A stretch of 5,427 bases of DNA from Paracoccaceae bacterium (GCA_011525185.1 WTIQ01000511.1:1-5427), one strand, 5' to 3'; shown: positions 1-5,378, numbered from the stretch's first letter. The notes: generated by a model not told the origin, from the sequence alone. A program made the numbers and translations.

Positions 1-367
1 GCGCAAGTTGAGTGAAATCACCTTGGATTTTCTCCAAGCTCCCTGACGCATCCGCCCGCGTTGTTGTCCCGATGAGCAAGGTCTCGGCGCCAAGATCCTC
101 TATCAAGGCGAGTTTTCTCTCTAAACGTTTGAACGCTCTTGTGCGTTCATCGCCCTCCAATCCCTCAAAATCTCGAAAAGGTTGGAGGACGTTGATCTTC
201 AGGCCCAGAGACTGGGCCTTCGATGCGATGTCTTTTGCTGTGCCCGAAAAGGCCACAAGATCAGGCTCATGCAATTCAACGCCGTGAAATCCAGCCTCGG
301 CAATCTTTTCAAGCTTGTCAAAAAGAGTGCCAGGGACCGAAGTTGATGCAATCGCCAGCTTGCTCAT
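1..367 (-). CDS. quiC: QuiC-like 3-dehydroshikimate dehydratase, N-terminal part (runs off window)
   Basis: Partial gene: 122 codons are visible before the window edge, beginning MSKLAIASTSVPGTLFDKLE. The start ATG shares bases with the TGA stop of dctM (ATGA overlap at 364-367), which fixes the start and implies translational coupling. The residues resemble the N-terminal sugar-phosphate isomerase/epimerase-type TIM barrel of QuiC dehydratases: a first beta strand ending in a TSVPGTL-type loop, EAGFHGVELHEPDL at about 25-37, and the characteristic LQPFRDFEG at 61-69 followed by a charged helix (RLERKLALIEDLGAETLLI). QuiC enzymes dehydrate 3-dehydroshikimate to protocatechuate in the cytoplasm during quinate/shikimate catabolism, often with a second hydroxyphenylpyruvate-dioxygenase-like domain. 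That domain and the metal ligands lie outside the window. Another isomerase or epimerase of the same fold is the alternative. The family fold is secure; the exact activity is likely but rests on remembered similarity. Confidence 0.8.
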   Translation of the reverse strand, partial: MSKLAIASTSVPGTLFDKLEKIAEAGFHGVELHEPDLVAFSGTAKDIASKAQSLGLKINVLQPFRDFEGLEGDERTRAFKRLERKLALIEDLGAETLLIGTTTRADASGSLEKIQGDFTQLA

Positions 368-1659
368 CCTTGATATCCAAAGACCCTTGGCAACCACAGC
401 ACAATGTCGGGCACCAAAATCATCACAATCAGTGCGCCGATTAATACACCGAGAAAGACCCAAACCTCTCGAATGATTTCTTTCAGAGGAATACCTGTCA
501 CCGCATTGATAACAAAGAGCAAGATCCCATAGGGCGGCGTGATGAGACCAATCATCGAGTTCACGACAACCAGAACACCAAAGTGAACAAGGTCTATTCC
601 CAAGGCTTCACATGTGGGGATAAAGAGCGGCACAATCACCAAGATGATCACCGTCGCATCCAGAATGCATCCCAACAAAAGAACAAGAATATTGATCAAG
701 ATCAGAAAGACAAGCGGATGAATATCCGCCCCTGCAAGGCTTGCGGAGAGCGCTTGTGGGATATTTTCTTGGATCACGATGTAGGTGAGGATCATAGAGG
801 CCCCAATCACCAATCCGACTGAAGCCGCCGAGCGCGCACTATCCACAAAGACCTGATAGAGTGTTTTGACGCTGATCGCGCGATAAAGTCCAGCTGCGAT
901 GATCAATGCGTAGAGCGCCGCGATTGCCGCCGCTTCTGTCGGGGTCGTAATACCGCTGTAGAGACAGTACAGCAAAATAAACGGCATCAAAAGCGCCGGC
1001 GTGGCTTGCACCGTCAGTTTTGGCAAATCACGCAGGGGAACAGGGTCCTCAGCACCAAAATCACGTCGCTTGGAGATAAAGGCGTTTAACCCCATCAGAA
1101 CAATGCCCATGAACAGACCGGGAACAATGCCACCAAGAAACAGATCAGCAATCGACGCCCCAGAGACCAGCGCGTAAATCACCATCGGGATTGAGGGCGG
1201 TATAATCGGACCAATTGTGGCGGTTGCCGCCGTAATCGCCGCTGCATAGCCGCGTGTGTACTTCCCGCTTTTCACCATCATTTCGATGATAATCTTGCCA
1301 ATCCCAGCAGCATCTGCCACAGCTGAGCCTGACATGCCTGAAAAAATCAGCGATGCGACTACATTCACGTGCCCCATGCCGCCGCGAAAACGACCTACCA
1401 CAGCGACGCAAAAATTTAGCAATCGATCCGAAATTGAGCCCGCGTTCATTATATTTGCCGAAACAATAAAAAGCGGCACCGCCAAGAGCAAAAAGCCATC
1501 AAAGAGGCGTTGCACCATTGTTTCCGCGGCAATGGCCAAGTCTTGTCCTGCGACACCCAAATACACAATCACACCGATAAGGATTGAATAGGCCACAGGG
1601 GTTCCGATGGCGGCCATTCCAAAAAGAGCGACCATCCCTAAAATGAGTTCTACGCTCAT
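364..1659 (-). CDS. dctM: TRAP transporter large membrane subunit DctM
   Basis: A 431-residue, strongly hydrophobic protein of normal length for the large TRAP permease subunit, which carries the sodium-coupled transport path in the inner membrane. Family motifs are all present: VPLFIVSANIMNAGSISDRL near 61-80, SGMSGSAVADAAGIGKI at 107-123, IGPIIPPSIP at 149-158, GITTPTEAAA at 236-245, and NSMIGLITPPYG at 367-378. The serine/glycine-rich and proline-rich hairpins are the regions known in this family to form the sodium and substrate sites. Many membrane segments alternate with short loops, with no frameshift or gap. The gene starts 3 bases after the dctQ stop, with an AGGAG ribosome-binding site (1668-1672) inside the end of dctQ and 8 bases from the ATG. 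Its TGA stop overlaps the next ATG. Q and M are separate rather than fused. Confidence 0.96.
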   Translation of the reverse strand: MSVELILGMVALFGMAAIGTPVAYSILIGVIVYLGVAGQDLAIAAETMVQRLFDGFLLLAVPLFIVSANIMNAGSISDRLLNFCVAVVGRFRGGMGHVNVVASLIFSGMSGSAVADAAGIGKIIIEMMVKSGKYTRGYAAAITAATATIGPIIPPSIPMVIYALVSGASIADLFLGGIVPGLFMGIVLMGLNAFISKRRDFGAEDPVPLRDLPKLTVQATPALLMPFILLYCLYSGITTPTEAAAIAALYALIIAAGLYRAISVKTLYQVFVDSARSAASVGLVIGASMILTYIVIQENIPQALSASLAGADIHPLVFLILINILVLLLGCILDATVIILVIVPLFIPTCEALGIDLVHFGVLVVVNSMIGLITPPYGILLFVINAVTGIPLKEIIREVWVFLGVLIGALIVMILVPDIVLWLPRVFGYQG

Positions 1660-1662
1660 GAT

Positions 1663-2262
1663 TTATGCTCCTGAGCTCTGATCGTCTGAGATCAAAGCTT
1701 CGAGTTCTGTTCCTGGAGGTCCATGACGGGAAATCGAATACAATCGATACGCATAACGCACAATCGTCACAACCATCAGCAACACGATTGAGGCAAAGAG
1801 CCATTTCACCGCGATTTTGTCGCCGCTAATCGGCATTCGCAAAGTTTGGATTTTCTTGAGATCCATCAACCTATTTGCAAAAATCGCATCCCACACTGCG
1901 GGCATCGCGTACAGCATGGCCGCAAGCATTCCAATCGCTGACATATAGGCCAAAACCACTCGGCCAGCTCTGGGCATTGCGAGATAAAGAACATCAAAGG
2001 TCACATGGTCCTTTTCCCGCACAATAAACGAGCAGCCAAAGAAGACGGCCCAAACCCATAACAAAGAAATAAGATTTACTGTCCAGCCCACTGGCTGCAA
2101 TTGCCCCATCCAATCCGAGATCGATGGGATGGGTATGATCCAAGAAAGTTTCGCGGCATAGCGTGAAAAAATTTGGACCAAGAATGTTGAAAAGATCGCC
2201 GCAAGCATCAGTGCCGAGATAAACTCGGCACCGCGGACGACCCATTTAGAAAGCATCTTCAT
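1663..2262 (-). CDS. dctQ: TRAP transporter small membrane subunit DctQ
   Basis: A 199-residue membrane protein with four predicted hydrophobic helices at about 12-34, 60-82, 100-120 and 151-172, the expected DctQ topology. The second helix runs into the family signature WVWAVFFGCSFIVREKDHVTFDVL (split here as WVWAVFFGCSFIV, 69-81, then REKDHVTFDVL, 82-92), with conserved Trp, Arg, His and Asp. DctQ pairs with DctM and helps dock the substrate-loaded binding protein. It lies 27 bases after dctP and 3 bases before dctM, so the three were almost certainly co-transcribed. The stretch between helices 1 and 2 (about 36-59, with IIPIPSISDW) looks longer than in minimal DctQ proteins. The start at 2262 has only a weak GGTGGA-type ribosome-binding site; an alternative ATG two codons downstream (2256) cannot be excluded. 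The C-terminal tail (181-199) is polar and acidic. Confidence 0.93.
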   Translation of the reverse strand: MKMLSKWVVRGAEFISALMLAAIFSTFLVQIFSRYAAKLSWIIPIPSISDWMGQLQPVGWTVNLISLLWVWAVFFGCSFIVREKDHVTFDVLYLAMPRAGRVVLAYMSAIGMLAAMLYAMPAVWDAIFANRLMDLKKIQTLRMPISGDKIAVKWLFASIVLLMVVTIVRYAYRLYSISRHGPPGTELEALISDDQSSGA

Positions 2263-2289
2263 ATCGGGTCCACCGCTATGCTTTATGGC

Positions 2290-3297
2290 TTAGTTGCCGA
2301 GAGCGTTGATACGCTCAAGTACACCATCAGGCCAGCTTGCCGCAGCTTCTGAACCAACGTACTGAGCTTGCACGTGCTCACGGAAGGCAGCCAAATCAGG
2401 TGTATAAATTTCCACCCCTTGTGAGCGGATGAAATCGGCAAGGTTATTTTCCTTATCCAACTGCTTCAAACGTCCATAAGCCGCAGCCGCGTCCGCTGCA
2501 CGTTGCACCGTCATTTGCTGCTCTGGGTCCAACGTATTCCATGTTTCGGCTGAAAACGCAATGTAGTTCAAGTCAACGAGGTGAGCTGTCATAGCGATTT
2601 GCTTGGTCACCTCGTAGAATTTTTGATCCACAACAGTTGGAAGCGGGTTATCTTGACCATCCACAGCGCCTGTTGAGAGAGCTGTATAGACCTCTGAGAA
2701 TGCCATCGGCGTTGGTGCTGCACCCAAGGCTGCGCCCAAGAATTGCCACGCGTCTGTGCCAGGCATACGTAGATTGATCCCTGCCAAATCCGCTGGTGTC
2801 TGAACGTTCACTTCATCACGCGTCTGGCGCAGGTTTACGTGGCGACGGCCAAGATACATGACGGACAGAAGTTTAACACCAAGCTCTTCTTCAACTGTCT
2901 TTTTGAACGGATCCATCAGAGGATCGTTGAACACACGAACTTGGTGCGCGGCGTCCTGATGCACGTATCCCGTTGCAAAGATCGAAAATTCGGGAAAGAA
3001 CTGAGCAAGCTCTTGGGCAGAGGCGATAGACATGGTCAAGTTACCACGTGAAATGGCTTCAAGCTCGGTGCCTTGCGCAAATAGCGTCCCGTTATATCCA
3101 GGTTGATACTCAGCAAATCCCGCAACCATTGGAGCAAAAACTTCTGCCATTGCGACAGAACGTTGATCCGTTTCAGAGCCAGAGGTTGCCAAGGTGAAGG
3201 TCATTTTGTGACCATCTGCAAGCGATGGTGCCGCTGTAGCCACCATGCTCAGTGCCGCAAGCGATGCAAGCGTTGCACGACGAGTTAGTTTAAACAT
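2290..3297 (-). CDS. dctP: TRAP transporter periplasmic substrate-binding protein (DctP family)
   Basis: A 335-residue protein of typical length for the periplasmic receptor of a TRAP system. Residues 1-27 form a signal peptide: basic start with RR at 6-7, hydrophobic core (LASLAALSMVATAA), and a likely cleavage after SLA (25-27). The mature part shows DctP landmarks: FAQGTELEAISRGNLTMSI at 73-91, YLGRRHVNLR at 148-157, INLRMPGTDAW at 174-184, and PTPMAFSEVYTALSTGAVDG at 195-214 continuing QDNP. Arg177 in the LRMP motif aligns with the arginine that grips the substrate carboxylate in characterised DctP proteins, so an organic acid ligand is expected. The start is supported by AAGGGAG (3305-3311) seven bases upstream. 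A 104-bp gap separates it from the upstream oxidoreductase gene and may hold its own promoter. The exact ligand cannot be read from sequence; quinate or shikimate is suggested only by neighbours. Confidence 0.95.
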   Translation of the reverse strand: MFKLTRRATLASLAALSMVATAAPSLADGHKMTFTLATSGSETDQRSVAMAEVFAPMVAGFAEYQPGYNGTLFAQGTELEAISRGNLTMSIASAQELAQFFPEFSIFATGYVHQDAAHQVRVFNDPLMDPFKKTVEEELGVKLLSVMYLGRRHVNLRQTRDEVNVQTPADLAGINLRMPGTDAWQFLGAALGAAPTPMAFSEVYTALSTGAVDGQDNPLPTVVDQKFYEVTKQIAMTAHLVDLNYIAFSAETWNTLDPEQQMTVQRAADAAAAYGRLKQLDKENNLADFIRSQGVEIYTPDLAAFREHVQAQYVGSEAAASWPDGVLERINALGN

Positions 3298-3319
3298 TAG
3301 GTTTCTCCCTTGTAGTAAC

Positions 3320-3334
3320 GCGCCAATGTGGCGC
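3320..3334 (-). other. GC-rich hairpin in the dctP leader
   Basis: GCGCCA (3320-3325) and TGGCGC (3329-3334) are perfect inverted copies around three bases. In the minus-strand mRNA the stem would lie 8 bases upstream of the AAGGGAG ribosome-binding site. No T-run follows, so it is not an ordinary intrinsic terminator. It could shield the 5' end of the dctP message from decay or slow readthrough from the oxidoreductase gene. Confidence 0.4.
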
Positions 3335-3347
3335 CCCCAATTCTCGC

Positions 3348-3376
3348 ATTTAAACCAGATTTTTTTATTAGCACAA
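3348..3376 (-). promoter_or_regulatory. Candidate internal promoter before dctP
   Basis: On the minus strand, TTGTGC (3376-3371) and TTAAAT (3353-3348) are 17 bases apart, matching the sigma-70 boxes at three and four of six positions. The 104-bp gap between the oxidoreductase stop and dctP is larger than any other in the cluster, which supports a separate promoter letting the transporter be made independently. Evidence is by eye and modest. Confidence 0.3.
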
Positions 3377-3386
3377 GATGTTTTTA

Positions 3387-3403
3387 AAAATATCTGATAT
3401 TTT
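3387..3403. promoter_or_regulatory. 17-bp perfect palindrome upstream of dctP, possible operator
   Basis: AAAATATC and GATATTTT flank a single T, giving two perfect 8-base arms. It sits at the stop codon of the oxidoreductase gene, just upstream of the candidate dctP promoter (about -46 to -62 from its predicted start). Odd-centred palindromes of this size are common targets for GntR-type dimers. It matches the region at 4543-4559 in 14 of 17 positions. The low-complexity AT content weakens the case. Confidence 0.4.
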
Positions 3404-4481
3404 ACAAATGACGTCGTATATCGTGAGGAGCTGAATCAGCAACCGACAAATCTACGATTTGCCCCGTCTCAGCCGACGAAGCTACAGCCTCTACAACCTC
3501 AAGGGACTTAAGCCCCTCCCAACCCGAGACCAAAGGTTGTTCTTCACCAAGAATGACCTGTCGAAAATGTGCGAGCTGGACCTCTAACGGATCGCGCATC
3601 GAACAGGTTAAATTGCAAGAGGTGATCGGTGTCCACCAATCGGGCTCATTTTCATGTCGCCACACCCGAAGATCTGGCAGTGAGAGCCCACCTTCTGAAC
3701 CACCAATAAGATAACAGCTTTCCGAAGTTGCAGGATAAGCCATGTTTTCCCGCGCGGTTAGCTCCCAGCTCCATGGCGCCACGATGCTGTCGGAGACGCT
3801 AATTGTAGCAATTGCACCTGAAGTAAACTGCAAGACAGCAGTCGCAAGATCTTCATTTTCAAACCCACGTCTGGACGGCAATGACAGCGCCTGCACTGTC
3901 GTGACATCGCCACAAAAATGACGCAGCAAGTCGATATCATGGACAAGATTGACGGAAATTGGCCCTGCACCCTTTTTCTTACGCCAAGGCGCTGTATCAA
4001 AATAGTAGTCAGGTTTATAGAACCAACAAGTGGCTTGAATGGCACGAATATCGCCGATTGCGCCGTCGACAATGGCCTGCTTGGCCGCCTTGACCATTCC
4101 ATTATGCCGACGATGATGACCAACTAAAATCGGCACATTTAAGCGATCTGCCTCCCGCGTGAGGGTGTATGCGTCTTGTGCCTCCACTGTGATTGGCTTT
4201 TCAATCAGCAAGGCACATCCCGCGCGCACCGCCGCAAGCCCTTGCTCAAGATGAAGTGGCGTTGGGGTGGCCAAAACAATACCATCCAAAGTCTCATTTT
4301 CAAAAAGCTGTGAAAGCTCCGCGTAATGACGTGCGCCTGATTCCGCTGCAAATGCACGGCCAGCATCAGAGGGCTCGACAATCGCCTCTAGCAATAGATC
4401 AGGAGATTTACGAATGGCCTCTGCGTGTCGTAGACCGATAAGCCCAAGCCCTATGACGGCAAGGCGCACCTGTTCTTTCAT
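3402..4481 (-). CDS. Gfo/Idh/MocA-family NAD(P)-dependent oxidoreductase, candidate quinate/shikimate (cyclitol-type) dehydrogenase
   Basis: A 359-residue cytoplasmic dehydrogenase. Start chosen at 4481 (MKEQVRLAVIGLGLIG): the Rossmann strand begins at once, as usual in the family, and AAAGGG lies 8 bases upstream. An in-frame start at 4556 would add 25 residues that resemble no domain and use AT-rich promoter DNA. Domain order: NAD(P)-binding Rossmann fold at about 5-122 with GLGLIG (11-16) and the EKP motif (94-96, Lys95 being the family's catalytic lysine), then the alpha/beta C-terminal domain with LVHDIDLLRHFCGD (179-192; His181 matches the catalytic histidine). The Asp usually four residues before that His is Val177. 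The family oxidises hydroxyls of sugars, inositols and related rings. Beside a QuiC-like enzyme, oxidation of quinate or shikimate is a reasonable inference, but sugar-acid or inositol substrates remain possible. It is the first gene of the minus-strand cluster. Confidence 0.9.
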   Translation of the reverse strand: MKEQVRLAVIGLGLIGLRHAEAIRKSPDLLLEAIVEPSDAGRAFAAESGARHYAELSQLFENETLDGIVLATPTPLHLEQGLAAVRAGCALLIEKPITVEAQDAYTLTREADRLNVPILVGHHRRHNGMVKAAKQAIVDGAIGDIRAIQATCWFYKPDYYFDTAPWRKKKGAGPISVNLVHDIDLLRHFCGDVTTVQALSLPSRRGFENEDLATAVLQFTSGAIATISVSDSIVAPWSWELTARENMAYPATSESCYLIGGSEGGLSLPDLRVWRHENEPDWWTPITSCNLTCSMRDPLEVQLAHFRQVILGEEQPLVSGWEGLKSLEVVEAVASSAETGQIVDLSVADSAPHDIRRHL

Positions 4482-4515
4482 CCCCTCAGCCCTTTCGCAT
4501 TCAGATTCCGTCTTT

Positions 4516-4543
4516 ACCATATCACGTAAAATGACATACGCAA
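4516..4543 (-). promoter_or_regulatory. Weak candidate promoter for the oxidoreductase gene
   Basis: Read on the minus strand, TTGCGT (4543-4538) and TATGGT (4521-4516) are 16 bases apart and match the sigma-70 boxes at three and four of six positions. The start of transcription would fall near 4509, about 28 bases before the ATG at 4481. Several other AT-rich hexamers nearby could serve equally well. Confidence 0.2.
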
Positions 4544-4559
4544 TAATATATGACATTTT
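4543..4559. promoter_or_regulatory. Second copy of the dctP-upstream motif
   Basis: ATAATATATGACATTTT matches the 3387-3403 palindrome in 14 of 17 positions when aligned on the central TGA. This copy is a less perfect palindrome. It overlaps the -35 box of the weak oxidoreductase promoter candidate. Together the two copies would place one regulator on both transcription units, which is an inference. Confidence 0.35.
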
Positions 4560-4574
4560 TTGTTACATCATATA
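4547..4574. repeat. Inverted repeat in the divergent promoter region
   Basis: TATATGA (4547-4553) and TCATATA (4568-4574) are perfect inverted copies separated by 14 bases; two more flanking pairs match outside after one mismatch. Centre-to-centre spacing of the arms is 21 bases, two helical turns, as expected for a protein binding both arms on one face of the DNA. It partly overlaps the 4543-4559 motif. Confidence 0.4.
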
Positions 4575-4584
4575 ATAACTCAAA

Positions 4585-4613
4585 TTGAATAGAAGCCTTC
4601 AATCTGCTAGACT
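4585..4613 (+). promoter_or_regulatory. Candidate sigma-70-type promoter for the GntR regulator
   Basis: TTGAAT at 4585-4590 (four of six matches to TTGACA) and TAGACT at 4608-4613 (four of six matches to TATAAT) are separated by exactly 17 bases. Transcription would begin near 4620, leaving a leader of about 40 bases before the ATG at 4661. This is a consensus match by eye only. Confidence 0.4.
4589..4603. promoter_or_regulatory. Small palindrome inside the regulator's promoter spacer
   Basis: ATAGAAGCCTTCAAT contains GAAG-C-CTTC with flanking AT pairs, 6 of 7 positions symmetrical around 4596. It lies between the candidate -35 and -10 boxes, where a bound repressor would block transcription. 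It may be the autoregulatory site of the GntR protein, or chance. Confidence 0.25.
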
Positions 4614-4626
4614 ATCCGTCAAAAGG

Positions 4627-4656
4627 TATAACATCGGAATATATATAACGTTGGAA
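4627..4656 (+). repeat. 13-bp direct repeat with 17-bp period just before the regulator start codon
   Basis: TATAACATCGGAA (4627-4639) and TATAACGTTGGAA (4644-4656) match at 11 of 13 positions. The second copy carries the only ribosome-binding-site-like sequence (TTGGAA) for the regulator gene. The repeats lie in the predicted leader of the mRNA. Confidence 0.45.
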
Positions 4657-4660
4657 CAAT

Positions 4661-5320
4661 ATGTCTAAATCTAAAAACGTGGTTGGAGCATCAACCTATC
4701 AACACATAAAACGCGATATTATTTTTGGCCGTTTGGCACCTGGAAGCAAATTAAAACTTGACGGTTTGCGTGAACGTTACACCGCGAGCATGTCCACTTT
4801 GCGCGAAACGCTGAATAGGCTGGCTAGCGAAGGTTTTGTTGACGCGATGGATCAACGCGGATTTTTTGTAACGCCCGTTTCAAGAGAGGATTTAATCGAG
4901 ATTGCAAGATTGCGCATCCTCTTGGAATGTCATGCTTTAGAGCTCTCTGTTGCAAATGGTGACACCGATTGGGAAGGGAACCTCGTCGCCGCGCATCATA
5001 AATTGCATCTGATGGAGCAAAAGATGCTGGAGGGAGATGAAAGCGAAAAAGAGAATTGGAAGCGTTACGACTGGGAATTTCACCTCGCACTGATTCAGGC
5101 CTGTGGCTCTCGCAATCTGCTATCGCTTCATTCAGTCCTCTATGATAAATATCTTAGGTATCAAATGCTGGTCCTAACGCATCGCGGGGATGAAGCGGTA
5201 GACGAGCATAAACTCATGTTTGACGCAGCCCTTGGACGAAACATCGAACTGGCTTCGCAGTCGCTAAAATCGCATGTGGAAAACGGCTTATCTCACACAT
5301 TAAAACATTTTAATGTATGA
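4661..5320 (+). CDS. GntR-family transcriptional regulator, FadR subfamily (FCD domain)
   Basis: A 219-residue DNA-binding regulator. Residues 11-72 form the GntR winged helix: TYQHIKRDIIFGRLAPGSKL, then the recognition helix region with MSTLRETLNRLASEGFV (44-60) and the wing with QRGFFVTPVS (65-74). Residues from about 76 onward are the all-helical FCD domain. Its usual metal ligands are present: Asp137 and His141 (DWEFH), His183 (DEHK) and His205 (KSHVENG), so a metal-assisted organic-acid ligand is expected. Length is normal. It is divergent from the oxidoreductase-TRAP-quiC cluster with 179 bp between start codons, the classic arrangement for a local regulator. The start at 4661 fits the domain boundary, but the ribosome-binding site is weak (TTGGAA, 5 bases away). 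Its last codons form part of a 28-bp palindrome. Whether it represses or activates cannot be told from sequence. Confidence 0.93.
   Translation: MSKSKNVVGASTYQHIKRDIIFGRLAPGSKLKLDGLRERYTASMSTLRETLNRLASEGFVDAMDQRGFFVTPVSREDLIEIARLRILLECHALELSVANGDTDWEGNLVAAHHKLHLMEQKMLEGDESEKENWKRYDWEFHLALIQACGSRNLLSLHSVLYDKYLRYQMLVLTHRGDEAVDEHKLMFDAALGRNIELASQSLKSHVENGLSHTLKHFNV
5293..5320. repeat. 28-bp near-perfect palindrome over the regulator's last codons and stop
   Basis: Arms TCACACATTAAAA (5293-5305) and TTTTAATGTATGA (5308-5320) pair at 12 of 13 positions around a central CA. The inner 9 pairs are perfect. It encodes the last eight residues and the TGA of the GntR protein. As RNA it would form an AT-rich hairpin but has no following T-run, so a terminator role is uncertain; a binding site or mRNA-end stabiliser are alternatives. 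Confidence 0.45.
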
Positions 5321-5333
5321 AACTTGGGGTGTC

Positions 5334-5378
5334 ATGGAAACGGAGTATGCCTTTATTTATGAGGACTACATCTTCTAA
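5334..5378 (+). CDS. Possible 14-residue leader-like ORF (METEYAFIYEDYIF), unproven
   Basis: A 14-codon frame begins 13 bases after the regulator's stop and is preceded by TTGGGG at a reasonable distance from the ATG. The peptide is rich in Tyr, Phe and acidic residues. Its TAA stop overlaps the ATG of the next open frame (TAATG). A frame this short is easily chance, and I do not recognise it. Confidence 0.15.
   Translation: METEYAFIYEDYIF

Larger units (their letters stand above)
4482..4660. promoter_or_regulatory. Divergent intergenic control region
   Basis: This 179-bp AT-rich stretch separates the start codons of the oxidoreductase (minus) and the GntR regulator (plus), so it must contain both promoters unless transcripts enter from elsewhere. 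It holds no open frame that looks coding. Visible elements are a candidate promoter for the regulator (4585-4613), a weak candidate for the oxidoreductase (4516-4543), an inverted repeat (4547-4574), a motif shared with the dctP leader (4543-4559), a small palindrome (4589-4603) and a direct repeat (4627-4656). Which is the true GntR operator is undetermined. Confidence 0.75.

Noticed and set aside
12..444. Plus-strand open frames opposite the QuiC-like gene
   Set aside because: They are antisense to a frame with recognisable family residues and an ATGA coupling; the translations are rich in Ser, Arg and Pro as typical for shadow frames.
1256..1591. 111-residue plus-strand open frame inside dctM
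   Set aside because: It is antisense to a fully convincing DctM with all family motifs and its own sequence shows no domain or ribosome-binding site.
3381..3403. Intrinsic terminator after the oxidoreductase gene
   Set aside because: The dyad is made almost only of A and T, with a one-base centre and no GC stem, so it would be a poor terminator; an operator reading fits better.
3401..3420. A third copy of the ATGAC-type element near 3408-3420, similar to 4531-4540
   Set aside because: It lies within the last codons of the oxidoreductase and shares only a short AAATGAC core with the divergent region, so chance is sufficient.
3918..4441. Plus-strand frames of 69 and 82 codons opposite the oxidoreductase
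   Set aside because: They run antisense through the conserved Rossmann and catalytic regions and carry no features of their own.
4482..4556. 25-residue N-terminal extension of the oxidoreductase (start at 4556, or at 4520)
   Set aside because: The extension precedes a Rossmann fold that normally starts within a few residues of Met, neither upstream ATG has a ribosome-binding site, and the segment is AT-rich with promoter-like repeats.
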